The translations under genes and the position numbers were made by a program. 64,000 nt of DNA. Origin: Doryteuthis pealeii. Its lineage: Eukaryota > Mollusca > Cephalopoda > Myopsida > Loliginidae. The DNA lies in contig CM042152.1 in NCBI GenBank assembly GCA_023376005.1, forward strand, positions 70,001,345 to 70,065,344. Reading direction: 5' to 3'. The stretch's first letter is position 1. Every line of letters starts with the position of its first letter. The notes below the pieces were generated by a model. That model was given only the letters and a program-made list of their open reading frames with translations. It was not told where the DNA came from and made no database searches. Shown one piece after another: positions 1-10,400 of this stretch.

Positions 1-410
1 TTGCAGGATTTTAAACACATTGAAAACATGGGTTGTTTTGAGGCAAATATATCTCAGCTAGACTTTAATTGAGATGTTGTTAATGAATAAGATGCTAATT
101 AAGATTAAATAATGATTATTTAATAATCCTTGAGAATATAATGTAAATGACTCAGGGAATTGTGACATCGGCAGTGACATAGTTACAGACAGACACATAA
201 TCTCCATTATTTGCTCAGCTATCATTTAAATTATAAAATTTAAAAAAGGAAGGGCTTCAGTCTTGATTATTTTGATCACACCTTGTTACCCTTTTCTTAG
301 CTAGAATTTGATAGTAATACATATATTATTTAATAATAATGATAGTTTAGATAGTATAGGTTATAGAATTTTTAAAAATTGTAATTCAATATATTCTATT
401 GTAAGTAAAA
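1..410. other. AT-rich intron-like sequence, no gene recognised
   Basis: No splice-flanked coding segment or RNA gene is visible. The sequence is AT-rich and mostly unique within the window. It presumably belongs to the large 5' intron of the PTPRN homologue, but that is inferred only from the exons far downstream. Confidence 0.4.
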
Positions 411-634
411 TAAAAAGTCATCAGAGTGGCCTGACAGCGAAGGAGTCTATCCCCTTTTCACTAGCGCTTGACCAAGGAGATTGTTTATTAGCATCTGAGG
501 TGGGCGCCACACCTACTCACTTTACCGCACAGATCCCTGTGCTACTCATACTCTGAGTTGGAGAAGGCTGGTATTGAACCCGGAAGCTTGTGGTTCCTAG
601 TCGGACGCTCTACCGACTGAGCTAAACCAGCCCT
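411..634 (-). repeat. tRNA-derived SINE, family A, copy 1
   Basis: Read on the minus strand the copy starts with a tRNA-like head ending near 634. It carries an A-box (TAGCTCAGTCGGTAGAGC) and a B-box (GGGTTCAATACC), then a conserved body of about 150 bp with the landmark GCGGTAAAGTGAG and a 3' part around 411-470. Similar copies occur across the window. It resembles the tRNA-derived octopus SINE families in style. It is not a functional tRNA gene, because the cloverleaf is degenerate and fused to a constant body. Confidence 0.85.
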
Positions 635-780
635 AGCAACCCATTATAGAACTTCTTTTTTTTTTTTTTCTTAAATTTAACTATGTTCTTTTAATTGATA
701 AACTGTAGCAATATAAGATGTGTTTTTATTCTTTTTTTTTTTTTTTTTTCAGATTCATTTTATTTAAAAACAGCACCCAA

Positions 781-1035
781 AAAATTGTTTAATTCTTGGG
801 AAGATTTTTAAGAATTTGAAACATATGTTGCAGTGGATTTAATAAAAATATTTTAAAAAAAAACAAAATTATTAGTCATAGGCTTCTGGTTTAGAAAATA
901 TGGTATCTAATTTTGACTTGTTGTAAAAACCTTCTTTTTTTTTTAAAGTTAATAGTGTGATTTAGAAAATTATTTACTAGGGAGAACTAATCGGTGGTAT
1001 AAATCTCCTAAGACTAGTATCATTTACACAGTTTT
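781..1035 (+). repeat. Dispersed repeat with degenerate hammerhead-like core, copy 1
   Basis: About 255 bp shared with 5605-5845, with a partial third copy at 5215-5310. The start contains a GAAAC box followed by ATATGT, and the core box upstream is decayed. The second half is a conserved AT-rich body including the landmark ACTAGGGAGAACTAAT. It is probably a long-terminal part of a Penelope-like or related retroelement; that assignment is inference. Confidence 0.5.
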
Positions 1036-1220
1036 TATTTCTACTTTTAAAAAAGAAAAGATTTATTTGTATATAAAATAAAAGAACATAACATATTTAT
1101 ATATAAATAAAAACTTTAAAAAGGAATAACTCCCAAAAACTAGGTTTTATTTCTACTTTTACTTTTGATAAACATCTTTCTCTCTTTTTATATTTTATTC
1201 CTTTCATCTTCATATCAAAA

Positions 1221-1526
1221 CTAAAAGTGGCTACCCAGCATCGATTGGGTGGGTGGGGGATGGGGACACAAATCCCTGGTGTATTGATTTGTTTACTTTT
1301 GAGATTTACAAATGCTGGACATTTTTAAGTAGAATTTCAATACTATTTCCTTGTATATTTTAATTTTCAAATATCTTTGAATATAAATCAAATCTTCATA
1401 ATTTTTGCACAAAAACCAAGAACTGGTGATATTTAATGTGTATATTTATTTACTTTGTTGTCAATTGTTTTATTTTCGTAGTTTCATACAGACATACATA
1501 CGTACATACACACCAACTGCCCTTTA

Positions 1527-1566
<40 letters not shown>
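1221..1566 (-). mobile_element. Non-autonomous Helitron, copy 1 (decayed 3' end)
   Basis: The + strand begins CTAAAAGTGGCTACCC, close to the reverse complement of a Helitron 3' hairpin, but CTAG is mutated to CTAA. The interior matches the copies at 1567, 16609 and 38210 (landmarks GGTGATATTTAATGTGTATA and ACTGCCCTTTATATAT). Its 5' end has expanded into a (TA)n tract that joins copy 2. Confidence 0.65.
1526..1566. repeat. (TA)n microsatellite at Helitron 5' end
   Basis: Uninterrupted TA dinucleotides. They appear to grow out of the TATATA motif present in the Helitron 5' end. Confidence 0.9.
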
Positions 1567-1567
<1 letters not shown>

Positions 1568-1951
1568 TAGAAGCTGCTACCTGGTGTTGCCTGGGTAGTG
1601 GTGGGGGTAAAAAAAAGTTAGTCTTGCAGACCCATTATTATTGAATTGTGAGTTGGTTCCTCACAGGATGCCCCATTAAAATCCCTATATAAAAAAGACA
1701 TTGCATTGATCCAGCCACTCTGAAAAGAAAAATTAATGTCTACTATTTGAAATATTAAATGCAAAAAATTCTATGCTGTTATCATTTAAATTTTATTTTT
1801 TAATTATATTCACTAATATAAATCAAACCTTCATTATTTTTTCTCAAAAAATCAAGATCTGGTGATAGTGAATGTGTATATATATTTACTTTGTCGTTAA
1901 TTGTTTTATTTTCATAGTTTCCTCCAGACATACACACACACAAACTGCCCT

Positions 1952-1988
<37 letters not shown>
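1567..1988 (-). mobile_element. Non-autonomous Helitron, copy 2
   Basis: Begins with CTAG at 1567-1570 preceded by A. On the minus strand this reads as a GC-rich hairpin, about ten bases, then CTAG, the standard Helitron 3' end. The body of about 400 bp matches 16609-17001 and 38210-38617. The 5' end is obscured by TA expansion at 1958-1987. Confidence 0.75.
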
Positions 1989-1992
<4 letters not shown>

Positions 1993-2032
1993 TTAATATT
2001 TTTGAAAAAACAAATGATTTTATATAATTGCT

Positions 2033-2077
2033 GACAGAAATCTGTTTCGACCAGCTCAATAGATCAGTCATCATCAA
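2033..2077 (-). ncRNA. Hammerhead-ribozyme-like core (left arm)
   Basis: Minus strand shows a UUGAUGA box, a short stem II closed by GAC/GUC, GAAA, stem III ACAG/CUGU with loop AUUU, then C at the expected cleavage position. The first core base is U rather than C, and one extra base separates the box from stem II. Confidence 0.5.
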
Positions 2078-2131
2078 GAGCAACATATGAGAGAAAGGAA
2101 AAAATAAGCGTTAGAAGACAGGATACAAACC

Positions 2132-2176
2132 TTGATGATGACCGATCTATCGAGCAGGTCGAAACAGATTTCTGTC
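2132..2176 (+). ncRNA. Hammerhead-ribozyme-like core (right arm)
   Basis: UUGAUGA, extra U, stem II GACC/GGUC, GAAA, stem III ACAG/CUGU with loop AUUU, then C. It is a copy of the left-arm core with compensated stem II changes. A helix I pairing is not evident from the flanks. Confidence 0.5.
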
Positions 2177-2252
2177 AGCAATTATATAACATCATTTGTT
2201 TTTTCAAAAATGTTAAATTTCATACTGTCAGATTAATTTCCATCTATTTTTC

Positions 2253-2291
<39 letters not shown>

Positions 2292-2399
2292 ATTATTAAT
2301 TCCTTATGTCATTTATGCTAAACTTTTCTACTTCTTGTAATATCACTTTTAAATTCCTTTATACTTCTTATTTTTATATAAAACTCTTTCACCTCTTGT

Positions 2400-2445
2400 T
2401 TGATTTGGTTTGTTTATGGCACATCAACCCTTGTGGGTCATATAT
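2400..2445 (-). repeat. 3' hairpin tail of family C / 5S-SINE
   Basis: Reads on the minus strand as an isolated, diverged copy of the tail in which GACCC and GGGTTGAT flank a short loop. No body is attached. Confidence 0.45.
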
Positions 2446-2619
2446 TGTCAATAGAAATAGAATAAACATTCTTTGTAGAAAGATAGTTTGGTTAAAAGAC
2501 TTGGTTTTGTTAGCATTCTTTGTAGAGGAACGGTTTATAGAAAGGATCTCATTTTGTTATCATATTTTTGTAGAACAATAATTTATAGAAAACTGATGGA
2601 ATATCACATCTTGTATTTT

Positions 2620-3505
2620 TATAATAAATTCCTTCATTCGTTTTATTTTTATACCAAACACATTTATTCATTTTTCATTCAAAATTCATTAATTCATTCC
2701 TTTTATTTTATACTAAACTCATTTCTTCCTTTTTCATATTAAATTCATTTATTCATTCTTTTTATTTTTGTACCAAACACATTTATTCATTTTTCATACT
2801 AAATTCATTCATTGCTTTTATTTTTATACTAAACTCTTTCATTCTTTTTATTTCTATACTAAATTCATTTCATTCTTTTTATTTCTATACTAAACTCTTT
2901 CATTCTTTTTATTTCTATACTATACTAAATTCATTCATTCTTTTTATTTCTATACTAAATTCATTCATTCTTTTTATTTCTATACTAAATTCATTCATTC
3001 CTTTTATTTTTATACTAAACTCATTTCTTTCTTTTTCATATAAAAATTATTCATTCATTCTTTTTATTTTTGTACCACACACATTTATTCATTTTTCATA
3101 CTAAATTCATATTATTCCTTTTATTTTTATACTAAATGCATTCATTCCTTTTATTTCTATACTAAACTCTTCATTCTTATTTCTATACTACTCTTTCATT
3201 CTTTTTATTCTATACTAAACTCTTTCATTCTTTTTATTTCTATACTAAACTCTTTCATTCTTTTTATTTCTATACTAAACTCTTTCATTCTTTTTATTTC
3301 TATACTAAACTCTTTCACTATACTAACTCTTTCATTCTTTTTATTTCTATACTAAACTCTTCATTTCTATACTAAACTCTTTCATTCTTATTTCTATACT
3401 AAACTTTCTTTCTTTTTATTTCTATACTAAACTCTTTCATTTTATTTCTATACTAAACTCTTTCATTCTTTTATTTCTATACTAAACTCATTTCTTCCTT
3501 TTTCA
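2620..3505. repeat. AT-rich minisatellite array 1 (about 27-30 bp unit)
   Basis: About thirty imperfect tandem units containing TATACTAAACTC followed by TTTCATTC and TTTTTATTTC. The same unit makes arrays at 7735-8330 (opposite strand) and 11560-12440. No coding capacity. Confidence 0.9.
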
Positions 3506-3509
3506 TTAA

Positions 3510-3980
3510 GTATGTTTGCAATAAAACCTAAAGTTTAAACTTTTAGTTAAAAATTTAGTTAAAATGTAATTCATAGGCACCCCTTAAAAGATATATAAAA
3601 TAAAAACTAATCTATTCCTTTTTTATGCTAAACTCTTTCACTTGTAATTTTATACAAAATTCATTTATTCCTTTTTTTTTAATTAGATGCATTAATTCCT
3701 TTTTATTTTATGATAATAGCTCATTAATTTCTTTTGATATTTCATGATTCAATATTTTCATTTCTACATTAGGCCAAATATGAGAGAGAGAGACATCATA
3801 TGTATATATATATATAATTTCCTCATCTTACTTCCATATATAGATATATAGATAATGTTTGGGTGTGTGTATACATATATAATATATGTATATGTGAAGA
3901 AAAAATGTAAGTGAATCCAACATGTAATATTGTAAAAAATTTTAAAACACAAGCTTATAAAAGAATAATATTTATTTCGC
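3510..3980. other. Intron-like sequence, no gene
   Basis: AT-rich sequence with decayed minisatellite units up to about 3700 and a short TA tract near 3805. No feature beyond that. Confidence 0.4.
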
Positions 3981-3981
3981 C

Positions 3982-4024
3982 TACACTGCAGTGTTTTGGT
4001 CTGTTTTGATAGACCTTCATCTGG
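3982..4024 (-). ncRNA. Degenerate hammerhead-like core
   Basis: Minus strand: CAGAUGA (consensus CUGAUGA), extra A, stem II GGUCU/AGACC, AAAA in place of GAAA, perfect stem III ACACU/AGUGU, then A. Closely related to the core at 6201-6242. The mutated core suggests a dead copy. Confidence 0.4.
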
Positions 4025-4381
4025 GCTTTCGTTAGTTTAAGGAAAAATAAATTATTACTGAAAATAAAAAGTCTGCAATACACATACTTTTATTCTCCTT
4101 TACTTTTGAAACATTGTTCCTGTGATGTTCATCTCTTACCAATTTCCTTTCTTTTTTTTTTTAAATGAAGATTTTTCATATTAAAAAGTGAATTTTTGGT
4201 AATTTTTAATCAAAACTTACCAAAAATTCACTTGACTTAACACAATTTAATTTTAACACATCATAGATAGCTAAAGGTTGGCTGTTGCTTTCTATGTAAT
4301 TCAAATATACTTGACATTTTAAATTCATTGTAACCATAAGAGTACAGTATAAGAAATAACCAAGCATCATTATTAATTAAT

Positions 4382-4387
<6 letters not shown>

Positions 4388-4420
<33 letters not shown>
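4388..4420. repeat. (TA)n microsatellite
   Basis: Pure TA repeat directly abutting the 3' end of SINE A copy 2. Confidence 0.9.
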
Positions 4421-4423
<3 letters not shown>

Positions 4424-4672
4424 GTGAAGTCGTTGGGGAGGCCTAAAGTTGGTATCAGCCAGACAGCAAGGGAGTCTATTCACTTTCCACTAGTGCTAGA
4501 CCAAGGAGATTGTTTTAGCATCTGAGATGGAGCACCACACCTATCATCAGCTCCCCGCTTTACTGCACAGATCCCAGTTGTGCTCATATGCTGAGTTGGC
4601 GAGGGCTGGTATCGAACCCGGAAACTAGTGATTCCTAGTCCAACACTCTACCGACTGAGCTACACCAGCCCT
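4421..4672 (-). repeat. tRNA-derived SINE, family A, copy 2
   Basis: Full-length minus-strand copy. The tRNA-like head with A- and B-boxes ends at 4672. The body and the 3' end (AAAGTGAAGTCGTTGGGG on the + strand) are intact. Both ends abut TA tracts. Confidence 0.9.
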
Positions 4673-4749
4673 TATTTTAATAATACAGTATATATATATA
4701 TATATTTTATATTTATATAGTGAGAAAAAATGGAAATGAATCCAACACG

Positions 4750-5107
4750 TATGTTGAACAGAAAGAAATATGGAAGAAAAAAATATATTTTGATATGGAT
4801 GAAATTTATTATTGTTATTTGTGAACATGTGTTTTGACTAAAATTCGTTTACACACACAGTATTCTATTTAAAATGATTATCTTTTTTTTATTTAATTCA
4901 AAACCCTCTGCCCTGATGATGAACTATGTCTAATTTCTTATTTTCATGATTATAATGATCATTTTATTCTATTTTTAAGTATAAAATAATTTTAAGTAGA
5001 ATACTGTGTGTGTAAAGGAATTTTAGTTGAAACACGTGTTGACAAATAACAATAATAAATTTCATCTATATCAATTTTTTTTTCTTCCAATTATCTGTTC
5101 AACACAC
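4750..5107. repeat. Inverted repeat of about 120-bp arms with hammerhead-like boxes
   Basis: Arms at about 4750-4882 and 4990-5107 are complementary with few mismatches. A CTGATGA box occurs at 4913-4919 and GAAACACGTGT at 5029-5039, separated by a long interior. It probably belongs to the same class of element as 1987-2222, but the core here is not compact. Confidence 0.6.
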
Positions 5108-5214
5108 ACATATATATATATATATGGTTGTCATAGATCCAACGAGAGAAAAGTGAATATTTTATCATTAATAAAATAATAATAAAATCTGTAAAATGGT
5201 TTGAATTTAGTTTG

Positions 5215-5310
5215 TTTTTTTTTTGTTTAATTCTTAGAAAGATTTTTAAAAATCTGAAACACATGTCATAGTGGATTAAATAAAAAATCTTTTAAAAAAA
5301 CAAAGTTCAA
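5215..5310 (+). repeat. Partial copy of the 781-1035 repeat
   Basis: Shares the segment with GAAGA-like and GAAACACATGT boxes and the following GTGGATT. Truncated at about 5310. Confidence 0.5.
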
Positions 5311-5334
5311 ACCATTTTTTGGATCTTCTTTATC

Positions 5335-5371
<37 letters not shown>

Positions 5372-5567
5372 GTGTGTTTTTGTGGACCTTCTTTATAATA
5401 AAATATACATAGAGAGAGAAACGATGATATATGATATATTATTAATATGTAATATATGATTATATATTATTTATATATAATATGCAATATATGATTATTA
5501 TTTTGTTTTATTTCTATATATAAAATAATTTTAAATAGAATACTGTGTGTGTAAATATATGATATAA

Positions 5568-5600
<33 letters not shown>

Positions 5601-5604
5601 CTTT

Positions 5605-5845
5605 CTTTTTTTTTAATTCTTAGGAAGATTTTTAGGAATTTGAAACATATGTTGCAGTGGATTTAATAATAATGTTTAAAAAAACAAAATTATTAGTTGT
5701 AGGCTTCTGGTTTAGAAAATCTGGTAGCTAATTTTGACTTGATCTAAAAACATTTTTTGGGGAGTTAATAGTGATTTAGAAAATTATTTACTAGGGAGAA
5801 CTAATTACTATATAAATCTCCTTAGACTAGTATCATTTACACAGT
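5605..5845 (+). repeat. Dispersed repeat, copy 2 of the 781-1035 element
   Basis: Near full-length match to 781-1035, including GGCTTCTGGTTTAGAAAAT and ACTAGTATCATTTACACAG. Confidence 0.7.
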
Positions 5846-6200
5846 TAATCTGAACAAAGCAGGTAAGTCTGCTGTATTTCTTGAGTACTAACCCAATTGA
5901 TTCGTAGTTTCACTATTCTTTTATGCTTCAAAAATACCCTGTACATTTATTTTTTATAACCTTCTCATCAAATATGTGAAGCATATGCAAAACCCTTACT
6001 ATTCAATGACAAAGACAACACACACACACACACACACACACAAAGTGGGAGAAAAAGTGGAAGTCTACGGTTTAAACATTCCATGAACGCTATGCGTTTC
6101 TCTCAACAATTTTTAAATAGACTGACCGACAAAACAAATGAGTCTCGCAGATTTCTTATTTTCTGTGATACTTTTATTTTTCCTCAAATTAACGAAAGCC

Positions 6201-6242
6201 CTGATGAAGATCCATTGAAACAGATCGGAACACTGCAGTTTA
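6201..6242 (+). ncRNA. Hammerhead-like core, slightly degenerate
   Basis: CUGAUGA is intact. It is followed by an extra A, stem II GAUC/GAUC, GGAA instead of GAAA, and a stem III (ACACUGCAGU type) with one mismatch, then A. Sister of the copy at 3982-4024, and its stem II differs while remaining paired. Confidence 0.45.
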
Positions 6243-6301
6243 GGCGAAATAAATATTACTTTATTTATGAACTTGTGGTTTTTCAATTTTTCATAATATC
6301 A

Positions 6302-6311
6302 CACACACACA

Positions 6312-6358
<47 letters not shown>
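6302..6358. repeat. (CA)n-(TA)n compound microsatellite
   Basis: A short CA run followed by a TA run of about 40 bp. Confidence 0.9.
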
Positions 6359-6359
<1 letters not shown>

Positions 6360-6363
<4 letters not shown>

Positions 6364-6890
6364 GGATTTTTTATGTAGAACAACATAGTTGTGACTTATT
6401 AAACATCACTATTACCCTGTGAAAAAAAAAGAAAAGTGTATTATTAATGTTTTGTTCAACATTTCTTCTTAGTATCAGAAAACATTTTACAGCCCAAGCA
6501 ATATGAAAGAAGTGTTTGAAAAAACTAAAGTTGATACTATAATATCCTTCTTCAGTGGGTCTATATGGAAAAAATTGATAATCTGACTAATAAAAATATA
6601 AGCAATACTATAGTATTTAAATACAAGTTAATATCTTAAAATTACTGAATGAAAAATGAACTGCACAAAAATGTAGACCATGAATAAGTACATGAAGATA
6701 TTAAGAACTTGAAACATAGCAACTTTTATTAAAAGGACTTGATTGAATATAAATAATACCAAAGTATATTAATACAAGTTGATATCTGAAAATTACTGAA
6801 TTAAATGAATTGCTCAGAAATGTACACTTAAGTATTTGGAGATAATAGAATGAAACATAGAAACTTTAATCTAAATTACTTGTTTCAGTA
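6360..6890. other. Intron-like sequence
   Basis: AT-rich. A decayed inverted-type fragment at 6480-6560 contains CUGAAGA on the minus strand, with a stem-like GGAUA/UAUC but no GAAA box. No gene seen. Confidence 0.35.
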
Positions 6891-6950
6891 TTAAATGACT
6901 TGAAAAGGGTTGATATGCCATAAAACAAAACAACCAACCAGCCAACCAAT
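6890..6950 (+). repeat. Hairpin tail of family C / 5S-SINE
   Basis: Diverged tail with GGGTTGATATGCCATAAAAC followed by a CAACCAACC run, as at the 3' ends of the long copies. Confidence 0.55.
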
Positions 6951-7734
6951 CTTAGTATCAGAGTTTAGCATCTGTGCATTTTGCCGATAATATTCCCCCA
7001 TACTTTTGTTAAGGATCTGAGTGTTGTGTCTTTTCCCATAGATTTTTATTCATTACTAATTAACCAAATCTGCAAATAATTTGGCTAATCATGTTTATCT
7101 AATTAAGATGAAGTTTAATTAATTAAGGAATTAATAAGTTTATTATAAAACAATAAAGCCAATATACAATTTTAATTGTTTTAAAAATGTAAATTAATGT
7201 TAAACTTATTTTTGAGTAACTTTTTTCTCGCATCTTGTTTATTTATTTATTTAAGGAAAATAATCACTTCCTATGTGTGTGTCATTAAAATTTGTATCAA
7301 TAATAAAAAATGCTTTATTTCTTTTTACTGTTGTAGTTGAAAATTGTCTATGTCATTTTGAGGTTTAATGATTAAACAAACAAAAAACATCTATTTCTTT
7401 TTAAATCTAGTTCTGCTTAGAATGCCATAAATCCGATTCTAATGTTGCAATTTCCTTTTTTTTTCTTTTGTAAAATAAATCAGCCATCTGTTAATAAATG
7501 AATTAGTCATATTTGTCAACCAGATTCTGTAATTATCTTTTGGTCAAATGGATGTGTTTAAAAATTATTTGTATAGGACAATGTCAGGGGGAAAATAAAA
7601 CAATTAAGAAACAACACACAAATGTAAATATGAATGAACAATGAGTGTGATTCTCTAGTCACTAGGCATGAAATAAACCTAGATGGTTTAACATGCCGTT
7701 AAAATCAATCACTCAAATGAATGAGTTTAATACA

Positions 7735-8335
7735 AAGATAAAAGGAATGAATGAATTTTGTATAAAATAATAAGGGGTGAATAAGTTTAGTATATGAAAG
7801 GAATGAAGTATGAATGAATCTAGTATAAAAATAAAATGAATGAATCTATATGAATCTAGTATAAAAATATAAAATGAATGAATCTAGTATAAAAATATAA
7901 AATGAATGAATTTAGTAAAATATAAAATGAATGAATTTAGTAAAGAAATAAAAGAATGAATGAATTTAGTATGAAAAGGAATGAATAAATTTGATATAAA
8001 ACGAAAAAGAAATGAATGAATTTAGTATGAAAAAAAGGAATGAATGAATTTAGTATGAAAAAAAGGAATGAATGAATTTAGTTTAAAATAAGCGGAATGA
8101 AAGAATTACTACAATAATAAAAGGAATGAATGAATTTAGTATGAAAAGGAATGAATAAATTTAGTATGAGAACAAAAATGGAATGAATGACTTTAGTATA
8201 AAAATAAAAGGAATGAATAAATTTAGTATAGAAATAAAAAGAATGAATTAATGAATTTAGTATGAAAAAGTAAAGAATGGGTTTAGTATAACAATACAAG
8301 AGGTGAAAGTGTTTCATATAAGAATGAATTTCTTT
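7735..8335. repeat. AT-rich minisatellite array 2 (inverted relative to array 1)
   Basis: Tandem units of about 27-30 bp containing GAATGAATTTAGTATAAAAA, the reverse complement of the array 1 and array 3 unit. Confidence 0.9.
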
Positions 8336-8339
8336 AATT

Positions 8340-9130
8340 TGGTTTTCAATCTGAATTAGGAGATTAAAGCACTTATAAATTTTATCATTCATAATTGTAC
8401 ATTTAGCTAAAGATATTTTGTCAATTATTTCCCTCCTATATTTAGGTATTGGTTGATTGTTTTATTATTCATTCATCTTCCCTTAAAGTGACAAAAGGTC
8501 ACATTTATTTATTTATTTGAAATTTCTATTAATAGAATTTATTTGTCTAAACATTATTTTATCAATAATTAAGAAAAATCATTATTTTCAAATAATTTCA
8601 TATCTTGTTTAAGTTTTTTTTTTCATGCTAAACTGCCTGCATCCATTATAGGCTGCTAAAACACTGCATCTTTCAAAACCTCCATGCTTCCTGTAATTCA
8701 ACAAATCTATAATGATATCCCCCTTCCATACACATATGCATGCACATGCACGCACACATATATTATTACAGTACACTATTCATGTTCCTGACCATTAGTA
8801 CATTATTGTATGTACTATACATGAGACTTTGATGAGTTGTTGTACACAATAAATTTCATTATTATTATTATTATTATTATTACTATTATTATTTTATATT
8901 AATTTTATTAGTTAATTTTGATGAGTATTTTATTTCATATTCACTTGGAATTTAAATGAAAGAAAATACATTTCCTATGTTTAATTTCTCAACCAAATTC
9001 TGATTTTGTATTCCTAAAACAAATATTTTTTACAAATTGGAATGAATAATGCCCTATTAAAGAACTGATTTGAAATGAATGTTTGTGTGTATGGATATGT
9101 ATCATTATTATCATCATATGATGATATATA
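8340..9130. other. AT-rich spacer with a short (ATT)n tract
   Basis: No gene. An (ATT)n tract lies at about 8857-8895. The rest is non-repetitive within the window. Confidence 0.4.
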
Positions 9131-9138
9131 TACTCACT

Positions 9139-9140
9139 AA

Positions 9141-9176
<36 letters not shown>
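9139..9176. repeat. (TA)n microsatellite
   Basis: Pure TA repeat immediately outside the inverted-repeat element at 9210-9510. Confidence 0.9.
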
Positions 9177-9178
<2 letters not shown>

Positions 9179-9209
9179 AGTTTTATAATTTGTTTTAAGC
9201 ATTGTGTTT

Positions 9210-9510
9210 ATATTGGTTTGGTGGTTGGTTTTGAAGGCAAGTGTAAAGAAAAATAAGGTAACTATGATATTGTTTGTTAACCTTTGATTTATTCTTAAAA
9301 TTTCGAGATAAAGATCTCTTCATCAGAAGATTTCTGAAGGACTGGAGGTGTTAGCTCACTGCTAGGTTCTGTTCATTCTGTTGAATTCTTCCTTGAAATT
9401 CTCTGTGTATGTATGTGTAAATGTATGTGTGGGTAACATCATAGTTACTTTATTTTTCTTTACACTTGCATTGTGGTAGCCTCCAAAACCAACAACTAAA
9501 CCAATATATA
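9210..9510. repeat. Inverted-repeat element with hammerhead-like core
   Basis: Arms at about 9213-9275 and 9445-9510 are complementary (TTTACACTTGC / GCAAGTGTAAA and flanks) and enclose the minus-strand core at 9286-9326. The arrangement is like that at 1987-2222 and 30315-30488. Confidence 0.7.
9286..9326 (-). ncRNA. Hammerhead-ribozyme-like core, best copy
   Basis: Minus strand: intact CUGAUGA, one extra A, perfect 5-bp stem II GAGAU/AUCUC with tetraloop CUUU, intact GAAA, 4-bp stem III AUUU/AAAU, and C at the cleavage position (AUC triplet). All conserved core residues of a hammerhead are present. The deviations are the extra nucleotide before stem II and the lack of an obvious helix I (only two pairs next to the core). 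Self-cleavage is inferred, not shown. Confidence 0.6.
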
Positions 9511-9670
9511 TATATTTGTTTTAATTATATAATACATAAGTTAATTAATTATTTTTACCTCTAAAAACAGGCGAGCTTAATTTTGAACTATTTGAGTTTG
9601 CTATGTTATCTTCAGAAATAAAGGTCTTAATATTTTAGACAAAATTAATTAAATTTTCTGTTATGGCTAA

Positions 9671-9715
9671 GTATTAGGTTGTTTGGAAAGTAATAGCCAA
9701 TTTTGTATTATAAAA
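9671..9715 (+). mobile_element. Mariner-like terminal fragment
   Basis: TTAGGTTGTTTGGAAAGTAA resembles the outer end of mariner-type terminal inverted repeats. No transposase or second end was found. Confidence 0.35.
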
Positions 9716-9834
9716 ACAGTATTATTATAAAGTATTATTTATTAGTTATTAAACTCTACAGCATTGAAACTCTGTAACCAAAAATAATATTGCAACACAT
9801 CTACAGCCAATGAGACAATTGCTTTAAATGTATA

Positions 9835-9978
9835 TGGTGGTCCGAAAGTCTTCTTACCCATACATATTGTTTTAACTTTCATTATTTTTAATTTTAATAT
9901 CATATATGTCATGTCGTTATTTTACTTCTAAAAAAAATATGTAGGGATGACAAGACTTTCGGACCACGCTGTACATTA
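9835..9978 (+). mobile_element. MITE, unit 1 of 3
   Basis: Terminal inverted repeats GGTGGTCCGAAAGTCTT and AAGACTTTCGGACCAC enclose about 100 bp of AT-rich sequence. No coding capacity, which is consistent with a Tc1/mariner-type non-autonomous element. Confidence 0.75.
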
Positions 9979-10178
9979 ATCTTATCACCCCTACATATTG
10001 TTTTAACTTTCATTATTTTTTGTTTTCATAATATAATGTATAAATTATGTAATTATTTTACCTCTAAATAAATCTTTAAAAATCAAATAATTTTTAGAAT
10101 TTCGGATTGTATTATGTAATTATTTTATCTCTAAAAAAGATATCTAAGGGATGACAAGACTTTCGGACCACACTATAC
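9979..10178 (+). mobile_element. MITE, unit 2 of 3 (left end truncated)
   Basis: Lacks the outermost GGTGGTCCGAAAG but keeps the inner part (CACCCCTACATATTG) and the right terminal repeat GACTTTCGGACCACAC. Confidence 0.7.
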
Positions 10179-10187
10179 ATTAATCCT

Positions 10188-10400
10188 CAGGGTGGTCTGA
10201 AAGTCTTGTTACCCTAAATTTTGTTTTAACTTTCATTATTTTTTGTTTTAATATATACACAAGTTATGTAATTATTTTACCTCTAAATAAATCTTTAAAA
10301 ATATAAATTACTTTTTAGAATTTCGGGCTGTATTATGTAATTATTTTATTTCTAAAAAAATAATATGTAGGGGTGACAAGACTTTCGGACCATGCTGTAT
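10188..10400 (+). mobile_element. MITE, unit 3 of 3
   Basis: Both ends present: CAGGGTGGTCTGAAAGTCTT on the left and GACTTTCGGACCATGCTG on the right. It lies ten bases after unit 2, giving a head-to-tail trio. Confidence 0.75.

Larger units (their letters stand above)
1987..2222. repeat. Long inverted repeat carrying two hammerhead-like cores
   Basis: Arms of about 92 bp (1987-2078 and 2131-2222) are near-perfect reverse complements around a spacer of about 52 bp. Each arm includes a hammerhead-like core, one per strand. Such inverted terminal repeats are typical of Penelope-like element remnants. (TA)n tracts flank both sides. Confidence 0.8.

Noticed and set aside
600..634. Possible tRNA gene (and similar spots at 4640, 23130, 32190, 37260, 55870)
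   Set aside because: A- and B-boxes are present, but the cloverleaf is broken and all copies continue into the same SINE body.
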